From assembly GCA_029817715.1 (NCBI GenBank), contig JARUPY010000079.1:434001-498000 (forward strand): DNA of 64,000 nucleotides, in the 5' to 3' direction. The notes under the pieces are model-generated. The model worked only from the letters and a program-made list of their open reading frames with translations, was not told the DNA's origin and ran no database searches. This DNA comes from Melastoma dodecandrum. Lineage: Eukaryota > Streptophyta > Magnoliopsida > Myrtales > Melastomataceae. Numbering within the stretch: the first letter of the stretch is position 1; every line of letters begins with the position of its first letter. Shown here in pieces: positions 47,100 to 58,138 of this stretch. A program made the translations under genes and the position numbers.

Positions 47100-48480
47100 C
47101 TACTTACTAGCTCGCTGTGGAAAAGAAAGAGGTGGATAGATGAGTTTATCTTTTCCAATAGAAGTATTTTTCATACCTTCTTTCGGCTGAGAAAGTTGCT
47201 GGCTAGGCTGGACAGAAGGTTCGTTGCGGTTGTGCGAAAGTTCTGGTGTATCTGCACTGTTTGGTCTGTCCACTTCTGATGCATCAGTGCAGCTGCACTG
47301 TTTTTCTGGTGTAGCTACAACGACGTCCTTTAACTTTGAGGCTTCAGGAAGCATTCTCCCACTCCGTAGAGTCATAGCTTGGGCTTGTGCATGCCCTTCA
47401 TTCCTTGGATTCACCTCTATATTGCTCGGAAGAGTACTTTGAGGTCGATTATTAATCACTTGTGCCAATTGTCCGACTTGGGCCTCCAAACTTCGAAGTG
47501 AAGCTAATTGATTCTGCAAAAGAGTGTCGATTTTATAAATGTATTTGACCAATAGTTCTTTAATACCTGACATCTTTTCTTGAGGTTGTGGATTTTGCTG
47601 TTGAAGTCCCGGTGGAGGTGTTGGTTTTGCTGATTCTTGATTTCCCTACGAGAAGTTCGGGTGATTCCTCCATCTCGGATTGTAAGTATTCGAGAAGGGG
47701 TTGTTCCTCGAGTTGGCTCCCAAATAGTTGGCCGGCTCGGCACCAATGAAGCATTGACCCGGAGTATGATTTTTTCCATACCTCTCACATGGATAATAAA
47801 TGGGATGACAAGGACCCTTTAGTGCATTCAGCTCCCGAGTTAACGCACCCACTTTAGCATTGAGGGCAACAACTTCATCAACTGAATGTATTCCTGCTAC
47901 TCCTCGGGCTCACGATACTCCATGACCGTTATTAGCCATCTGCTCGAATAGCTCCAGTACTTCCTCAGACTACTTGTTTAATACTGTTTCCCTGGCAGCT
48001 GCATATATCGTTGAGTGAAGTGCATCTGTTAATCCATCATAAAAGATTTGGACCAACATCCATTGAAGTATCTCGTGATGTGGGCACACTCGTAGAAAAT
48101 CCTTGAATCTCTCCCAAGCCGCATAAAGTGACTCTGTTCCATTTTGTCGAAACGAAGTGATGTCGTTCCGCATCTTAATGGTCTTGCTGGGTGGGAAATA
48201 CTTTGATAGGAATTTTTCGGACATGTCCTCTCAGTTTGTGATGAACCCTTCTGGCAAAGAGTAGAGCCATGTTCGTGCCTTGTCCCTCAACAAGAATGGG
48301 AAAAGTCTCATCCGAATGGCCTCGCTCGATACTCCATTGTAGAGGAAAGTGTCGCAAATTTCCAGAAAGTTGGTGATATGCCCATGTGGATCCTCCGATG
48401 GAGATCCCCGAAACTCGAATCTTATCCATCACATGTGGCGTGGGAATGCAAACCGAGCACCGACGGAGAAAGATAACCTT
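47100..48480 (-). pseudogene. Athila-like gag
   Basis: The minus strand from about 48430 reads '[20 protein letters not shown]', '[20 protein letters not shown]' and 'EDMSEKFLSKYFPPSKTIKM', the Athila gag capsid. 48224-47970 is open. A zinc-finger-like 'YPCERYGKNHTPGQC' lies near 47790-47750. The Gln/Pro/Ser-rich part 47573-47100 has 'SLRSLEAQVGQLAQVINNRP'. A stop interrupts the frame just before 'EDMSEKF' (about 48226). Confidence 0.85.
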
Positions 48481-48600
48481 GGCCAGAATGGAGGGAAGGC
48501 AGTCGACGGGCCATAACTTTCTCGTCCGGTGTCGGAACGCGAAATCAGGTGGTATCTCTTCCTTGCTTGACTACGCATCTTTTCGAGTTTGTTTACGGTC

Positions 48601-49419
48601 ATAGGCTGAGAACCGTGCTTGGGAGTGGCTGAGAACCTTCGGGTTTCCCAGTTTTGTCATCTTCCATCTTCACAATCCAAAAAGGGGGTCTTTTCGAAGG
48701 GGTTATGCACGTCGTCTGACCTTGACTTCTATATATTGAATGATCCTCAATGAGAGAGTCTTGAAAATATTTTTATTTTCTTTTTATGGCATTTGAGCCC
48801 CGAGATAGGACCTCGAAAGCTAAGGGCGTTCGTGTACTTTGCGACTATCTTGCATATTACAGTCCTGCTTCCGAGGGGATCTCGAGACATCCGACTATTG
48901 GATCATTTTCAAACTTTTCAGGAATAAGCTACACTTAAAGATGCTTGTGTGCATGTGTATTACGACCATTGAAGTTTCTGGTATATTTGGAGATTAATTG
49001 ATGAACGAAACCCATTCGAATATGGACTTTCTACACTTGCAGTCCCGTTCTCGATGAGATTGCAATTGATCTCACTTAGATCACCACCAAACTTGAAGAG
49101 CATGTCTATCATTTGAATATGATTATTCAGACGTATTATATATATTTGTATCTTATAGATACATTACATTTTCTATTTTTCTTTTAGCTCTTTATTTGCA
49201 GAAAATAGAGAAAGTGTGCGTGAATGTCTGACTTTGTGCTTTCATAAGTCGAGATCCCATCGTTAGATCTTTGGAAAATTTGACAAGAAGTTTTTCATTA
49301 TCTTTCCACTTAATGAATGATTGAATTTTCATTCTTTTAACCGCATAACCCACCATTTTCTCGTTTATCTTGCATGAAAAATCAAACGAGAACTCTAAGG
49401 GTTGACAAGGCGGATCTCG
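48601..49419. other. Gene-free stretch at the broken 5' end of the Athila-like element
   Basis: No LTR matching 40706-41857 is found here. Short frames only. Confidence 0.4.
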
Positions 49420-50330
49420 AAGACTGTTAAAGAACAGGTGGCACATGAGGTACAGACCGTGGTGGAATCACTCTTCTAAAGCGGCCCTAACAGACAATAC
49501 CTTAGATGATGAAATGCCATCTCGGCGTGCCTCAGGTACAAAGGGAGGTGTAGGCCTTCCGATTTTCTTTCTTTCCACCTGTAATGTGTCGTGGACCCAA
49601 GTGCATAGGTCCACGATCATGATCTCTCCCCGCCTGGTTTGATCTAAATAATTATTTGTGATTTTACTTGTGATCATCTCACACGAGTCCGAGTCCGAGT
49701 CCAACGCCTGGATCGGGCATAATACTCGTAACCCTATGAATGAGTCTGGGCTTAAAATATCATATCGAGTCCAACACCCTTAATTATAGACAACCCATTT
49801 TGGAGCAACGCTACCTTTTCGCATGTGAAAATGTAAGAGCTAATAAATATGGATCCTTGAACCAACGATTTTTTCAGACTTGAACCGTCATTTATAAAAG
49901 TAAGTCAGTGCCAACTTCGTAATAATTCACCTAGGTTAAGCAATAAACATCAAAATCTTTTAAACGGAGCCGTCATGGATGGGTGAACACGACACAAGCT
50001 GCTATAGATGCTCCCGGAGCTTCCTTTTTACGGATCATGATCCGGTTTTTGCCTATCGCCTCCTAAGGAGCATGGAGAAGATCGGCGAGAGCCCGGACAT
50101 GCCGGATTAGGAATCAAGCGAGGAGCCATCCCAATCTCCTCCGTAGCGCCCGATGCTCGAGTCAAGGTGCCGTCCCGATGGACCTAGGGAGCGAACCCGA
50201 ATCCTCGGGACATCCGAATCACCACTCGTGTGATAGTCCGGAAGGCGCGCATACAGTTCACATCTCGGTCATCACGTTGAACCACATGTGAATGCTGAGT
50301 CCGCCTAACGTATAACCTTCTTGCTCGCTC
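49420..50330 (+). repeat. ~900 bp dispersed repeat, copy 1
   Basis: Collinear with 60400-61255. Shared words include 'aagtgcataggtccacg/aagtgcataggcccatg', 'ctcccc/ttccccgcc', 'acctaggttaa', 'acgacacaagctg/acgacacgagctg' and 'ggaaggcgc'. The partner lies just upstream of the 3' LTR of the Tat-like element, so this copy is probably the 3' non-coding region (or adjoining LTR) of another member of the same lineage. Confidence 0.75.
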
Positions 50331-52939
50331 CCAACAGGTCAACCACAAACAATGCGGCTGTGTCCAAAGGGCAATCCTCGCGTGCAGGTGAGTTCATCAG
50401 GAGCCAATATCTCCAAGCAAGGTTTCCAGATCACCTACTGGTTGTGTGGCTCATCCTTCTTCTATGACGGCTTGCCCATAACTTCAAATCGCATTTCTAT
50501 TGTTGGTTTCCTAATTGGCTACTGGAATTTAGTAGCTCGATACACATTTGTATTGTTAGGCCAATCATGGTTTTCCCTTTTCTTGAAGAGAACAAGGACG
50601 AAAGACTTCAATTGTCATACTTCATTAAAGATGATCGTCACTTTTCTCGTAATGTCCATCATATCATTCTCTACCTTCACGATGCGATCATCTAAATGTT
50701 GTAATAAGGAATATAAATGTTTACACTATAACATTTATGTTATTACATAGTCTAACCTAGACATAAAATAATCTGATTCTAACAAATCTTCAATGATTGA
50801 ATAACCCAATCAGTTTGGTCCACATCGCCGTGCACATATGCAGGACCATTTTTTAGGAGGGCCAGGTAAATTTATTCCTTATTACAACATCGACATAGTA
50901 ATGCACAAACACTTTAAAACACAATAAGCCTTTTACAGTCACATGCTTATTTATATAATTCGAAGAGAGTATCTTATCTAAAGCTTTCACATCTGATACT
51001 TCACAAATAGAATGTTGCTTCGCATTGTCTTAATCTGCTCACAACCCCTGTGAGCGCGAGATAATCTCCCACTATTTGTTGTGTACTTGCATCCATAAAA
51101 AAAAAAGTGAAAAAGAAGTACAAAAGCTCAGTCGCTTCAAATATATGCAATAACATGATGATATGCTTATTACCATAAGTAGTACCACGCATCCACCCAT
51201 ATATATGAGGCATTTGCCCTTGAAAATTTTAGCGGAGCGGAATATGATTCAATAAATGAGTCGCCCAATCAAAAGTTGATACTACTCCTAAATCAAAGGT
51301 TGTGAACATATATTCTTTTCCAATATTGAATGCAGTATTGGGACAAAGGTAACATCCCAACATGAATAGAATTAACTCAGCCTTGTAAGTGTCATCAACC
51401 ATGTTCCGCGAGCGAAGCTGCTTATCAACCGATGACATAAGAATACTCCCCCGCTCGTGTGACTTAACAAGCTAATATCTAGATTTATAGATCCGCTAAA
51501 TGGAACTTCACTATTGGTACATCTAACGTCAGTAAGAGTGTAACAACATGTAATAGCCCATCAAACTCAATTTCTCTCAATGTAGCTCGTTTTTTCATTG
51601 TTAAAGGAATTAAATAAAGTTATTATCTTCTTAGGATTGCACCGGGTCTGGATGTAATCCTATGACTAGACCTTATAAATAATCTCAAACCAAATTTAAT
51701 TCATTTCACAAAAATATATATCATATATGTCACAAAAGATGCACATTGTATCAACTACAAGTGATCGATGCCTTTTCCTTTTCTAAGAAAAGGGAAACAA
51801 AGGCTGGCCTAGCTAAGGAAACCTAAGACATTAACGAACACCCACCCTATTTAATTGATAACGTTTTATTAAGAATTGAGAACATTTACAAATAATCCCA
51901 TTTTGATGAGAAACAAAAGAATATCATTATACCCGCTAACATTACATTCGGTATGTAGCCACCCACTACACATAACCCATTTTTTTCAGACAAACCTCAA
52001 CAACCCAGAATAAAAAAATTAAATTAAATAAACCCTTACAACATTCAAGAATCAGCAAACCATAAGTGCATTCAAGAATCTCAGCCAAAACAAACAAGGA
52101 ATGACTGGCGCTTCCAACTTTATCCCTGCCTGAGCCATCCAAAATTAGCATAAATAAACAAACTCTAAGTGCATCCAAGAAAATCAACGCATACAATCCA
52201 ACCCATGAGATAAGGGATCAACAAGCATCCACCCACAACTAATTTTTATAGACAAACCGAAGCAACACAAACCCTAAACTAAGACAACTGAATCTCAACA
52301 AAAAAAAGCCCAAAAGAGACAGGATTAGAAATCACCCACCCACATGTGCGTTTTGTTGGAGAAAACTCAAGAATAAACGACACGAAGCCAAGATTCATGT
52401 CACGAAGGAGCCTACGAAGGTCCGAGCTGGGTGTCTTTGCTAGGAAGCTCCTTAGAGAAAAAAATAAATAAATTATCACGAATCGATTCCCGATAGCAAA
52501 TATATGAAAATTATGAAACGGTCCCCCATTGTAAGGATGAAGTTAGGTTCGGGGTACAATGTTATAGTTTCCTACTTTACTAAAACTAATTTCGTAAAAT
52601 GCCACTGGTATTATTTCGTACTTTACGAAACTATCATTGTGTATTCCGTACTTTACTAAATAAAAATTTGTAATATTTTTTGAAGCCCATTGGTATTTTA
52701 CAGAGAGGCACTAAATAGCCCGTATAAATTTATGAAGCCTAATATATTATTTCATACTATAATACGAAATATGAAATGGTTTGTGCTTTACGAAAAAAAA
52801 ACCTTTAGGATTTTACGAAGCCTATTCGCGCTTCTTCAAACTACCCATACAAACTTAAGAAACCCACAATATTGTTATATACTATAATACCGACCATTTC
52901 GTAAAATGCAAAACATTGGGGTAAAGTTTCGAAAGCGCC
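50331..52939. other. Transposon debris without clear genes
   Basis: Apart from the weak coding block listed at 51000-51440, no gene is supported. 52490-52930 is AT-rich, with many 'ttacgaa/ttcgtaaaatgc/gtactttac' words in both orientations (e.g. 52590, 52613-52634, 52787, 52898), which looks like the inside of a small DNA element, but the ends were not resolved. Confidence 0.4.
51000..51440 (-). pseudogene. Possible domain of a Ulp1-carrying transposon protein
   Basis: Frame 51438-51229 reads 'YKAELILFMLGCYLCPNTAF' and then 'VVSTFDWATHLLNHIPLR'. This resembles the helical region ('lLGxxLcPt ... ynWa') that precedes Ulp1-like domains in plant transposon proteins. A stop separates it from 51213-51001. 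The resemblance is weak; it could be unrelated. Confidence 0.25.
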
Positions 52940-53522
52940 TGTTTAGCAACAGAAATTCTAGGCCACGGATTTCGGCTTCATCTGTGGATCAACAGTCCAG
53001 AACACGAGCCCAAAGAATGGAAATCCAGGAAGGAGGTGACCACGAAAACACACCAGCTGAAGGCTTGCTAGGCGAAACAGTCACCAAGCGACAGGGTTAC
53101 CAGGCGATAAGCGACAAGGGTCAATGAAGCGACAATCAACTAAGCGAACGATGAAACTCTACGGTGAAGGCCAATGGGCAATACAGACGATCAGTAACTG
53201 TTAAGGAAGGTTTTAGGCAATATCTGGATTTGAAAGGGAATTGTCACGAAATTCGATCATATGGAAATAAGATATTCCATGAAGACTTGACGACAAAAGA
53301 AGCGTAATATATGTGTAATTTCATTACCGTACATACGTAGGTCTAGCTTAATATAAATAGTCGTTCTTAGGCATTGTGTAAAGACACCTCTCTACAGACG
53401 GACATATTGTCATTATTATCCTCAAAGCATACCAGCGTTAAAGCTCTCTTCGTGCTCCTGTGTTCCTGCTTCCCTCCAAAGGCATCGTCGATGGCATCCG
53501 TAAGAGCTTCCGCTTAAGGGTG

Positions 53523-53557
<35 letters not shown>

Positions 53558-53666
53558 GCGGCAACCACACATATTCAACGAACCTTCAGGCACCAGTTGC
53601 TCGTAGTGGTAGAGATTTTCGACGTGCTTGGATCCGGCTTATCCGCGGTTACTTCCGAAGCGAACA
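52940..53666 (+). repeat. 5' LTR of the Tat-like element
   Basis: 727 bp, TGTTTAGCAACAG...GCGAACA. A TATA-like 'atataaatagtcgttctta' at 53351-53369 is shared with the 3' LTR and with the left Tat-like LTR. A (TC)n run at 53531-53554 is not present at the same length in the 3' LTR, showing divergence since insertion. Confidence 0.92.
53531..53554 (+). repeat. (TC)n microsatellite in the 5' LTR
   Basis: About 12 uninterrupted TC units; the 3' LTR has only a short 'ctctctctct' at the matching site (about 62124). Confidence 0.9.
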
Positions 53667-53706
53667 CGCCTTTGGCGACCACAGTGGGAGGAGCTCTAAG
53701 CCAATC

Positions 53707-54665
53707 ATGCCTAGAATCCGAGCTGGAAGTAATTCGAACACCCTCGGAGATAACCACTCCGATGGGAAAAAGAGCAATGATGGAAACAACTCAGGTCGAG
53801 CCATAGCTGGAGAGCTGTCCGCCATCATGAGTACTCTCCAACTCTTAATGGAGAAGTCGGTGCTATCGACCAGAAGCATGACGCTTTCAAGGAGAAGAAT
53901 GACTCCAAAATGGAGGCCGTCTTTCAAAATCTAGGAACTATGACAGAGGAACCGATGAGCAGCCCCAGTGATAGGAAGACTGAGTCAGCACTAAGCGTCA
54001 AGCTTATTACGACCCTCACAGGGCCTCGATCGCTGAGGGAACAAAAAAGGTTGACATGGAGGATGTCCCAATTACTCGGCGGGTCCCAAGAGGGTCATGC
54101 ATAATAACCCCCACTCATGATAAATGAGGACAGAACGGTTGCACACCATAGTCATCATGTGACGTATCAACCCCCTTTTCGAAGGAGAGATATTGCCAAT
54201 TGGCCGGTGGATAACAAATTTGTACCCACTGAAAACCATGAACGTTCTGAGTACACTCCTCAAGCCGTACATGGAAGGGGAGCACCGACTCAAGAGACAA
54301 TGGCGCCCCCAGATATCGTACCCGAAATCAGAGATTATGTCACCCGTTTAGTGGAACAAGCAATCACTAGGGCGGACGATGCCAATGAGATCCAACTCTA
54401 TTGGGCTCCATACCCCAATAACATTGATCGGGATTACCCTGTTCCAAAGGGATACCGCGTTCCTGAATTCGCTCTTTTTTCGGGCGAATAAGGCATTTCG
54501 CTTGCGGAACATGTCGCCCGTTGTACCCATCGGGCTAGGGAAGCTGCCACGAACGGTTTCTGGAAACTTCGTTTGTTTCCGAGCTCTCTCACGAGAGCGG
54601 CTTTCACTTGGTATGTAAACATTCCCCCTAATTTCAGTGAGAAACCTCCAAGCCTCCAACAAGCT
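53707..54665 (+). pseudogene. Tat-like gag
   Basis: Starts MPRIRAGSNSN at 53707; a frameshift lies near 53935. The open part 54117-54491 has 'PEIRDYVTRLVEQAI' and 'IDRDYPVPKGYRVPEFALFS', matching the left element's gag. After a stop at 54489 coding similarity continues ('EHVARCTHRAREAATNGFWK', 'LTRAAFTWYVNIPP') to about 54665, where the sequence switches abruptly to integrase. Confidence 0.82.
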
Positions 54666-54669
54666 CATT

Positions 54670-55276
54670 AAACGAGTGATACAGAGGATGATTGGGAATA
54701 ACCCACGCACATGGCATACCCTTCTCTTCAGGAAACGTTATGGGTACTCCGGGGCACAAAAAGAGAAAGCATAGGCGTCTCCCCGTTCAACCTTGTTTAT
54801 GGTCACGATGCGATGCCCCTGATAGAAGTACGATATCAAACGCTTAGACTCCTCAAGCACCTCAAAGAACACGAGGGGTATGATGAGGACATGAACATTG
54901 GCTAGAAACCCTGGACACCACCAGGATCAATGTGCTAAACCATCTAGAAACCCATTAGAGGAATGTCGCCTGTTATTACAACAAAAAAGTGGTCCCTGGA
55001 TCATTCAACAAAGGCGACTTGGTTTGGAAACTCAGGTTGCCCAAGAGAGTCCGTGATTACTTTCACGGGAAATGGACACCGAATTGGAAAGGCTCTTTTC
55101 AAGTGGTTGAATCCCATCTTGGGAATTCATACCGCCTAGAGGGGCTTGATGGATCAGTGCATCACCTCAAAATCAATGGCATGTACTTAAAAAGGTATAA
55201 CCCAACAATGTGGAAGATGCACAAAAATATTATCGCACAGCGTTTCCCCACCTTGTGGGGGCAAATACAAACGTAG
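54670..55276 (+). pseudogene. Tat-like integrase C-terminal remnant
   Basis: The first part reads 'IGNNPRTWHTLLF' and 'GVSPFNLVYGHDAMPLIEV', the region just after the catalytic Glu of gypsy integrase. The second frame, 54989-55276, has 'FNKGDLVWKLRLPKR', 'WTPNWKGSFQVVESHLGNSY' and 'LKINGMYLKRYNP', the C-terminal SH3-like/GPF-GPY-type region. The catalytic DDE core is missing. Confidence 0.88.
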
Positions 55277-55282
55277 TGTTTT

Positions 55283-56166
55283 TCATGAAGGAGGCAAGGA
55301 GTACAACAGGCATTTTGCCTGGGCCACCAACCTAGCAACTATCACCTCTTTTGCCTCGACATCCGCGGCATTGTCCCATTCCCTCTCTAAGGTCTCTCGC
55401 TCGCGCTCAGCGGCCACGCGCTCAGTCGCCTCATCTGCACAGGTGGCACCCAGGCTCGCACTCGTAGCATCCAACTTTTCCTGGAGACGCTGGAGAGCAG
55501 CCAACATCTCCTCTTTCTCCTTGAGAAGGTTCGCCTCCTCACGAGATAGCTCGTGCACTTGAGCAGAGGATGAGAGCGACCGGGACAGTGTCGACTTTCT
55601 CTCCTCCAACCTCACCCAAACTGCGAGATCTTCCTAGCGCTTACCCCACGAACGCCGAAGAGACCTCCGAAGAAGCGAGAGCATAACCTTTAGCTCGGGT
55701 GGAGTGGCACCCACTCTCCCCAAATCATCTATCACGCATATCAAGGCAATGAAACTGTCTTCAGTCTCGACCCCGTGCTCAAGGATGACAATGAATGAGG
55801 TGAGCAGAGAATGCAAGGGCTGCCGCAAGCATACCCAAGTTATTCAATTATCCGAGTACAGGCAATGAACACGATTCTCAAGATCCTTACCAAGGGCGCA
55901 TGTGTTTGTAAGCCTTGGGAGGCTTCCGTCGCGCGGGGTTGAGGGGCTTCTGTCGCCTCACCCCGCCACACTACCCTTGCTTCGTTGGAGGGAACCTCTT
56001 TCGCTCGTCTCAAGGAGGCTCCTGTTGCCTGACTTTGGAAGACCCTTGTCGCTTCGCCTGATGTTTCTTGGACGACAGTGACACCATCTATTGAGGAGGC
56101 TCCGGCCCCATAACTCGAAGGTGAGGGCGAAACGTCATGTGCCACCCCGCTGGAGGGCTCCTCCAA
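55283..56166 (-). pseudogene. C-terminal part of the antisense gene: low-complexity plus coiled coil
   Basis: Frame 55615-55283 (110 residues) is strongly coiled-coil in composition: 'EANLLKEKEEMLAALQRLQE' followed by 'ERVAAERERETLEREWDNAA'. Upstream on the same strand, 56166-55840 is Ser/Ala/Thr/Glu-rich with repeated 'GEAT/RATEAS' words. Together they resemble the variable linker and coiled-coil tail that follow the folded domain in antisense proteins of this kind of element. No catalytic motif. Confidence 0.5.
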
Positions 56167-56605
56167 CTCTAGCTTGCTTGGGCGGGCTTGACCACCCAGC
56201 CAGGAAGAAATAGGAACGTCATCAGGGACGTCATCAACATTAATGGGGGAAACACCGGCACCACCTTATCAAAAGAATTGGTGTCATTTAGACCCTATTT
56301 ATAGACAAAACGTATAGTATGTTAATACCTGGCACCTTCCCGGGGGACGCTTGCTCGAGAATGGCACAATTAGAGGACACACTTGGCAATACAAGGGGAA
56401 CAGACCATGGGACACCTACCTCTTTAACCGGGATCCCTGTGTTGACGATCCCGCGGAGGAAGGCTTCGTTCTCTTGATGCTTGTAGTATACAAAAGATTA
56501 GTCTACCATCTGGATACCAACTCAGTAGAAGATGAACTGATCTAACATACCTGAGGAGGACGAGCATCGCCTGACGATCGTTTCTTCGAAGGCTTCTAGT
56601 TCGAA

Positions 56606-58138
56606 CTAGGAAGCGCTGGAGGAGGGGGCAAGTTCTCTTCCTGAATCAACCTCTCTAGGTGAGGAGAGGCCCGCAGCATATCCCAGATTTAGTACCAAGC
56701 AAGGGAAAAGTACGGGGATCGGCCACTTGACGGTTTCGACTAGAGCCGATGCATGAGAAGGTATGGCTGCTGAGACTACTCGGCTACCCCAGATCCCATA
56801 GGGAGTACGATACGTTGGTCCAGCGACTGATTTTTGACTCAAAGAACGAGACGGCTAAGCACTGAGTAAAGCCCAGTTGGCGGGCATAGAGCTGAGGATT
56901 GTACACCTCAAAGATCAGGCCACTGGAGTCCACGGCCATTAAGTCCCTAGCAAAAAGGGCCGGGCGATGGCATTCAACCATCCCCAAGCGCAGCTCCTCC
57001 TACTATTCAGGGAAAGGGCTCCAGGAGGACACCGTGCCCGCGACACCATCCTTATGTCCGTCCGCTAGGGTCAGAATGCAACCAGCAACACTAAAGGTAG
57101 CCCAGTACTTAGAAGAACCCGCCGCAGTGACCTGGCCGCGGGCATGCATTGCGTTGGAATAACGAGTGAACCCTGGAAAATACAAGACAATCCACAGGTT
57201 CATGATCCACAAAGGGTCATCTGCTCGGCACCAGGAAAAGTTAGCCGGGTCGGTTGTCGCCCGATAAAGCCCGTGATAAATCAAGCTCAATAGAAAGGGA
57301 GCAAAGGCCACAGGCTCCGGTTTGTCTGCATTAGCAGTACCGACGAGGCTGGCAGCCACTCCAACCATAAAGCGATCGAGGAGTTTTCCTCGATTCCAGC
57401 AGATGTACTTCGACAGCCACTCCAAGTAGAACTTGAACTCTTCCTGAAATCCCCACTTGTCATCAGAAAGGTGCCGGTTAGCAACTTCGCCGATACGCTC
57501 CGAATGATTGAACTTCAAGTCAGCGTGCTCGTAGTCGAAGCAAAGAGGGGCTCCGGAAAGACTGCAACCAGTCAAAAAATAGATGTCTTCCAAAGTGATT
57601 GCCATCGGTCCCTTCGGGCGGTAGAAACAGTTGACGACAGGGGTTCCAAAATGAAAGGAACCCGGCACACACAATAGGTTAGGCTCGACTGGGGAACGAC
57701 ATATGTCAATCAGCACCTTGATCCACATCGCTTCCCATGCAGCACCCTTTTTCTTCATCCACTTGGAGTCCCAATCTTGGTACACCTTACTCCTAGGAGA
57801 CGGAAAGCATCGGAGGTGCACCCATGCGGACGGCCCCACCCGAACGGCTTAAATTCGCCAGGGGATAACATAGCGGGCAATCTGCTGATGAAAAGGAATG
57901 ACCTTTCCATATCGGAGAGGGCGAAATACTTGAAATTAGGATTATACGGACCCAGGGTTTGCTGGTCCGACATCGGAACACCATATTCCGACTCAGCTTC
58001 GTTGTAAGGGAAAACGTGAAACTGTTGAGTCTCAGCAAAGGCTCGTTGAAACTTAGCCACGTTACCCTCCTCATGCACCGGAGAGGCCGAGGACGTCGGA
58101 GAAGAGGCACTGGAATCCATGGGAGTTAGAGAAAACAA
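56606..58138 (-). pseudogene. Antisense plant-mobile-domain-like protein
   Basis: 58138-57755 gives the N terminus (MDSSASSPTSSA..., then 'RLPAMLSPGEFKPFGW'). A one-base shift near 57840 leads into 57839-57006, open for 278 residues: 'KVYQDWDSKWMKKKGAAWEA', 'PMAITLEDIYFLTGCSLSG', 'WLSKYICWNRGKLLDRFM' and 'PVAFAPFLLSLIYHGLYRAT'. Two consecutive stops (about 57000-57005) interrupt it, after which the same frame goes on to 56784 ('VYNPQLYARQLGFTQCLAVS'). The 'LEDIYFLTGCSLSG' block and helical pattern suggest the plant mobile domain (aminotransferase-like, PF10536), found both in host MAIN/MAIL1 proteins and in gypsy elements. Function unknown. Broken here. Confidence 0.6.

Larger units (their letters stand above)
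40706..48600 (-). mobile_element. Athila-like Ty3/gypsy retrotransposon, 5' end truncated
   Basis: Read on the minus strand: gag (48480-47100), protease (47024-46393), RT/RNase H (46336-44318), integrase (44233-43292), a long non-coding 3' region (43291-41870), a polypurine tract (complement of 41858-41868, ggtttgggggtg) and the 3' LTR (41857-40706). The order protease-RT-RNase H-integrase is that of gypsy. The gag block '[20 protein letters not shown]' and protease 'CDLGASVNLMP' are typical of the Athila group. No 5' LTR follows gag on the right, so the 5' end is lost. Frames are broken at several sites. Confidence 0.9.
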
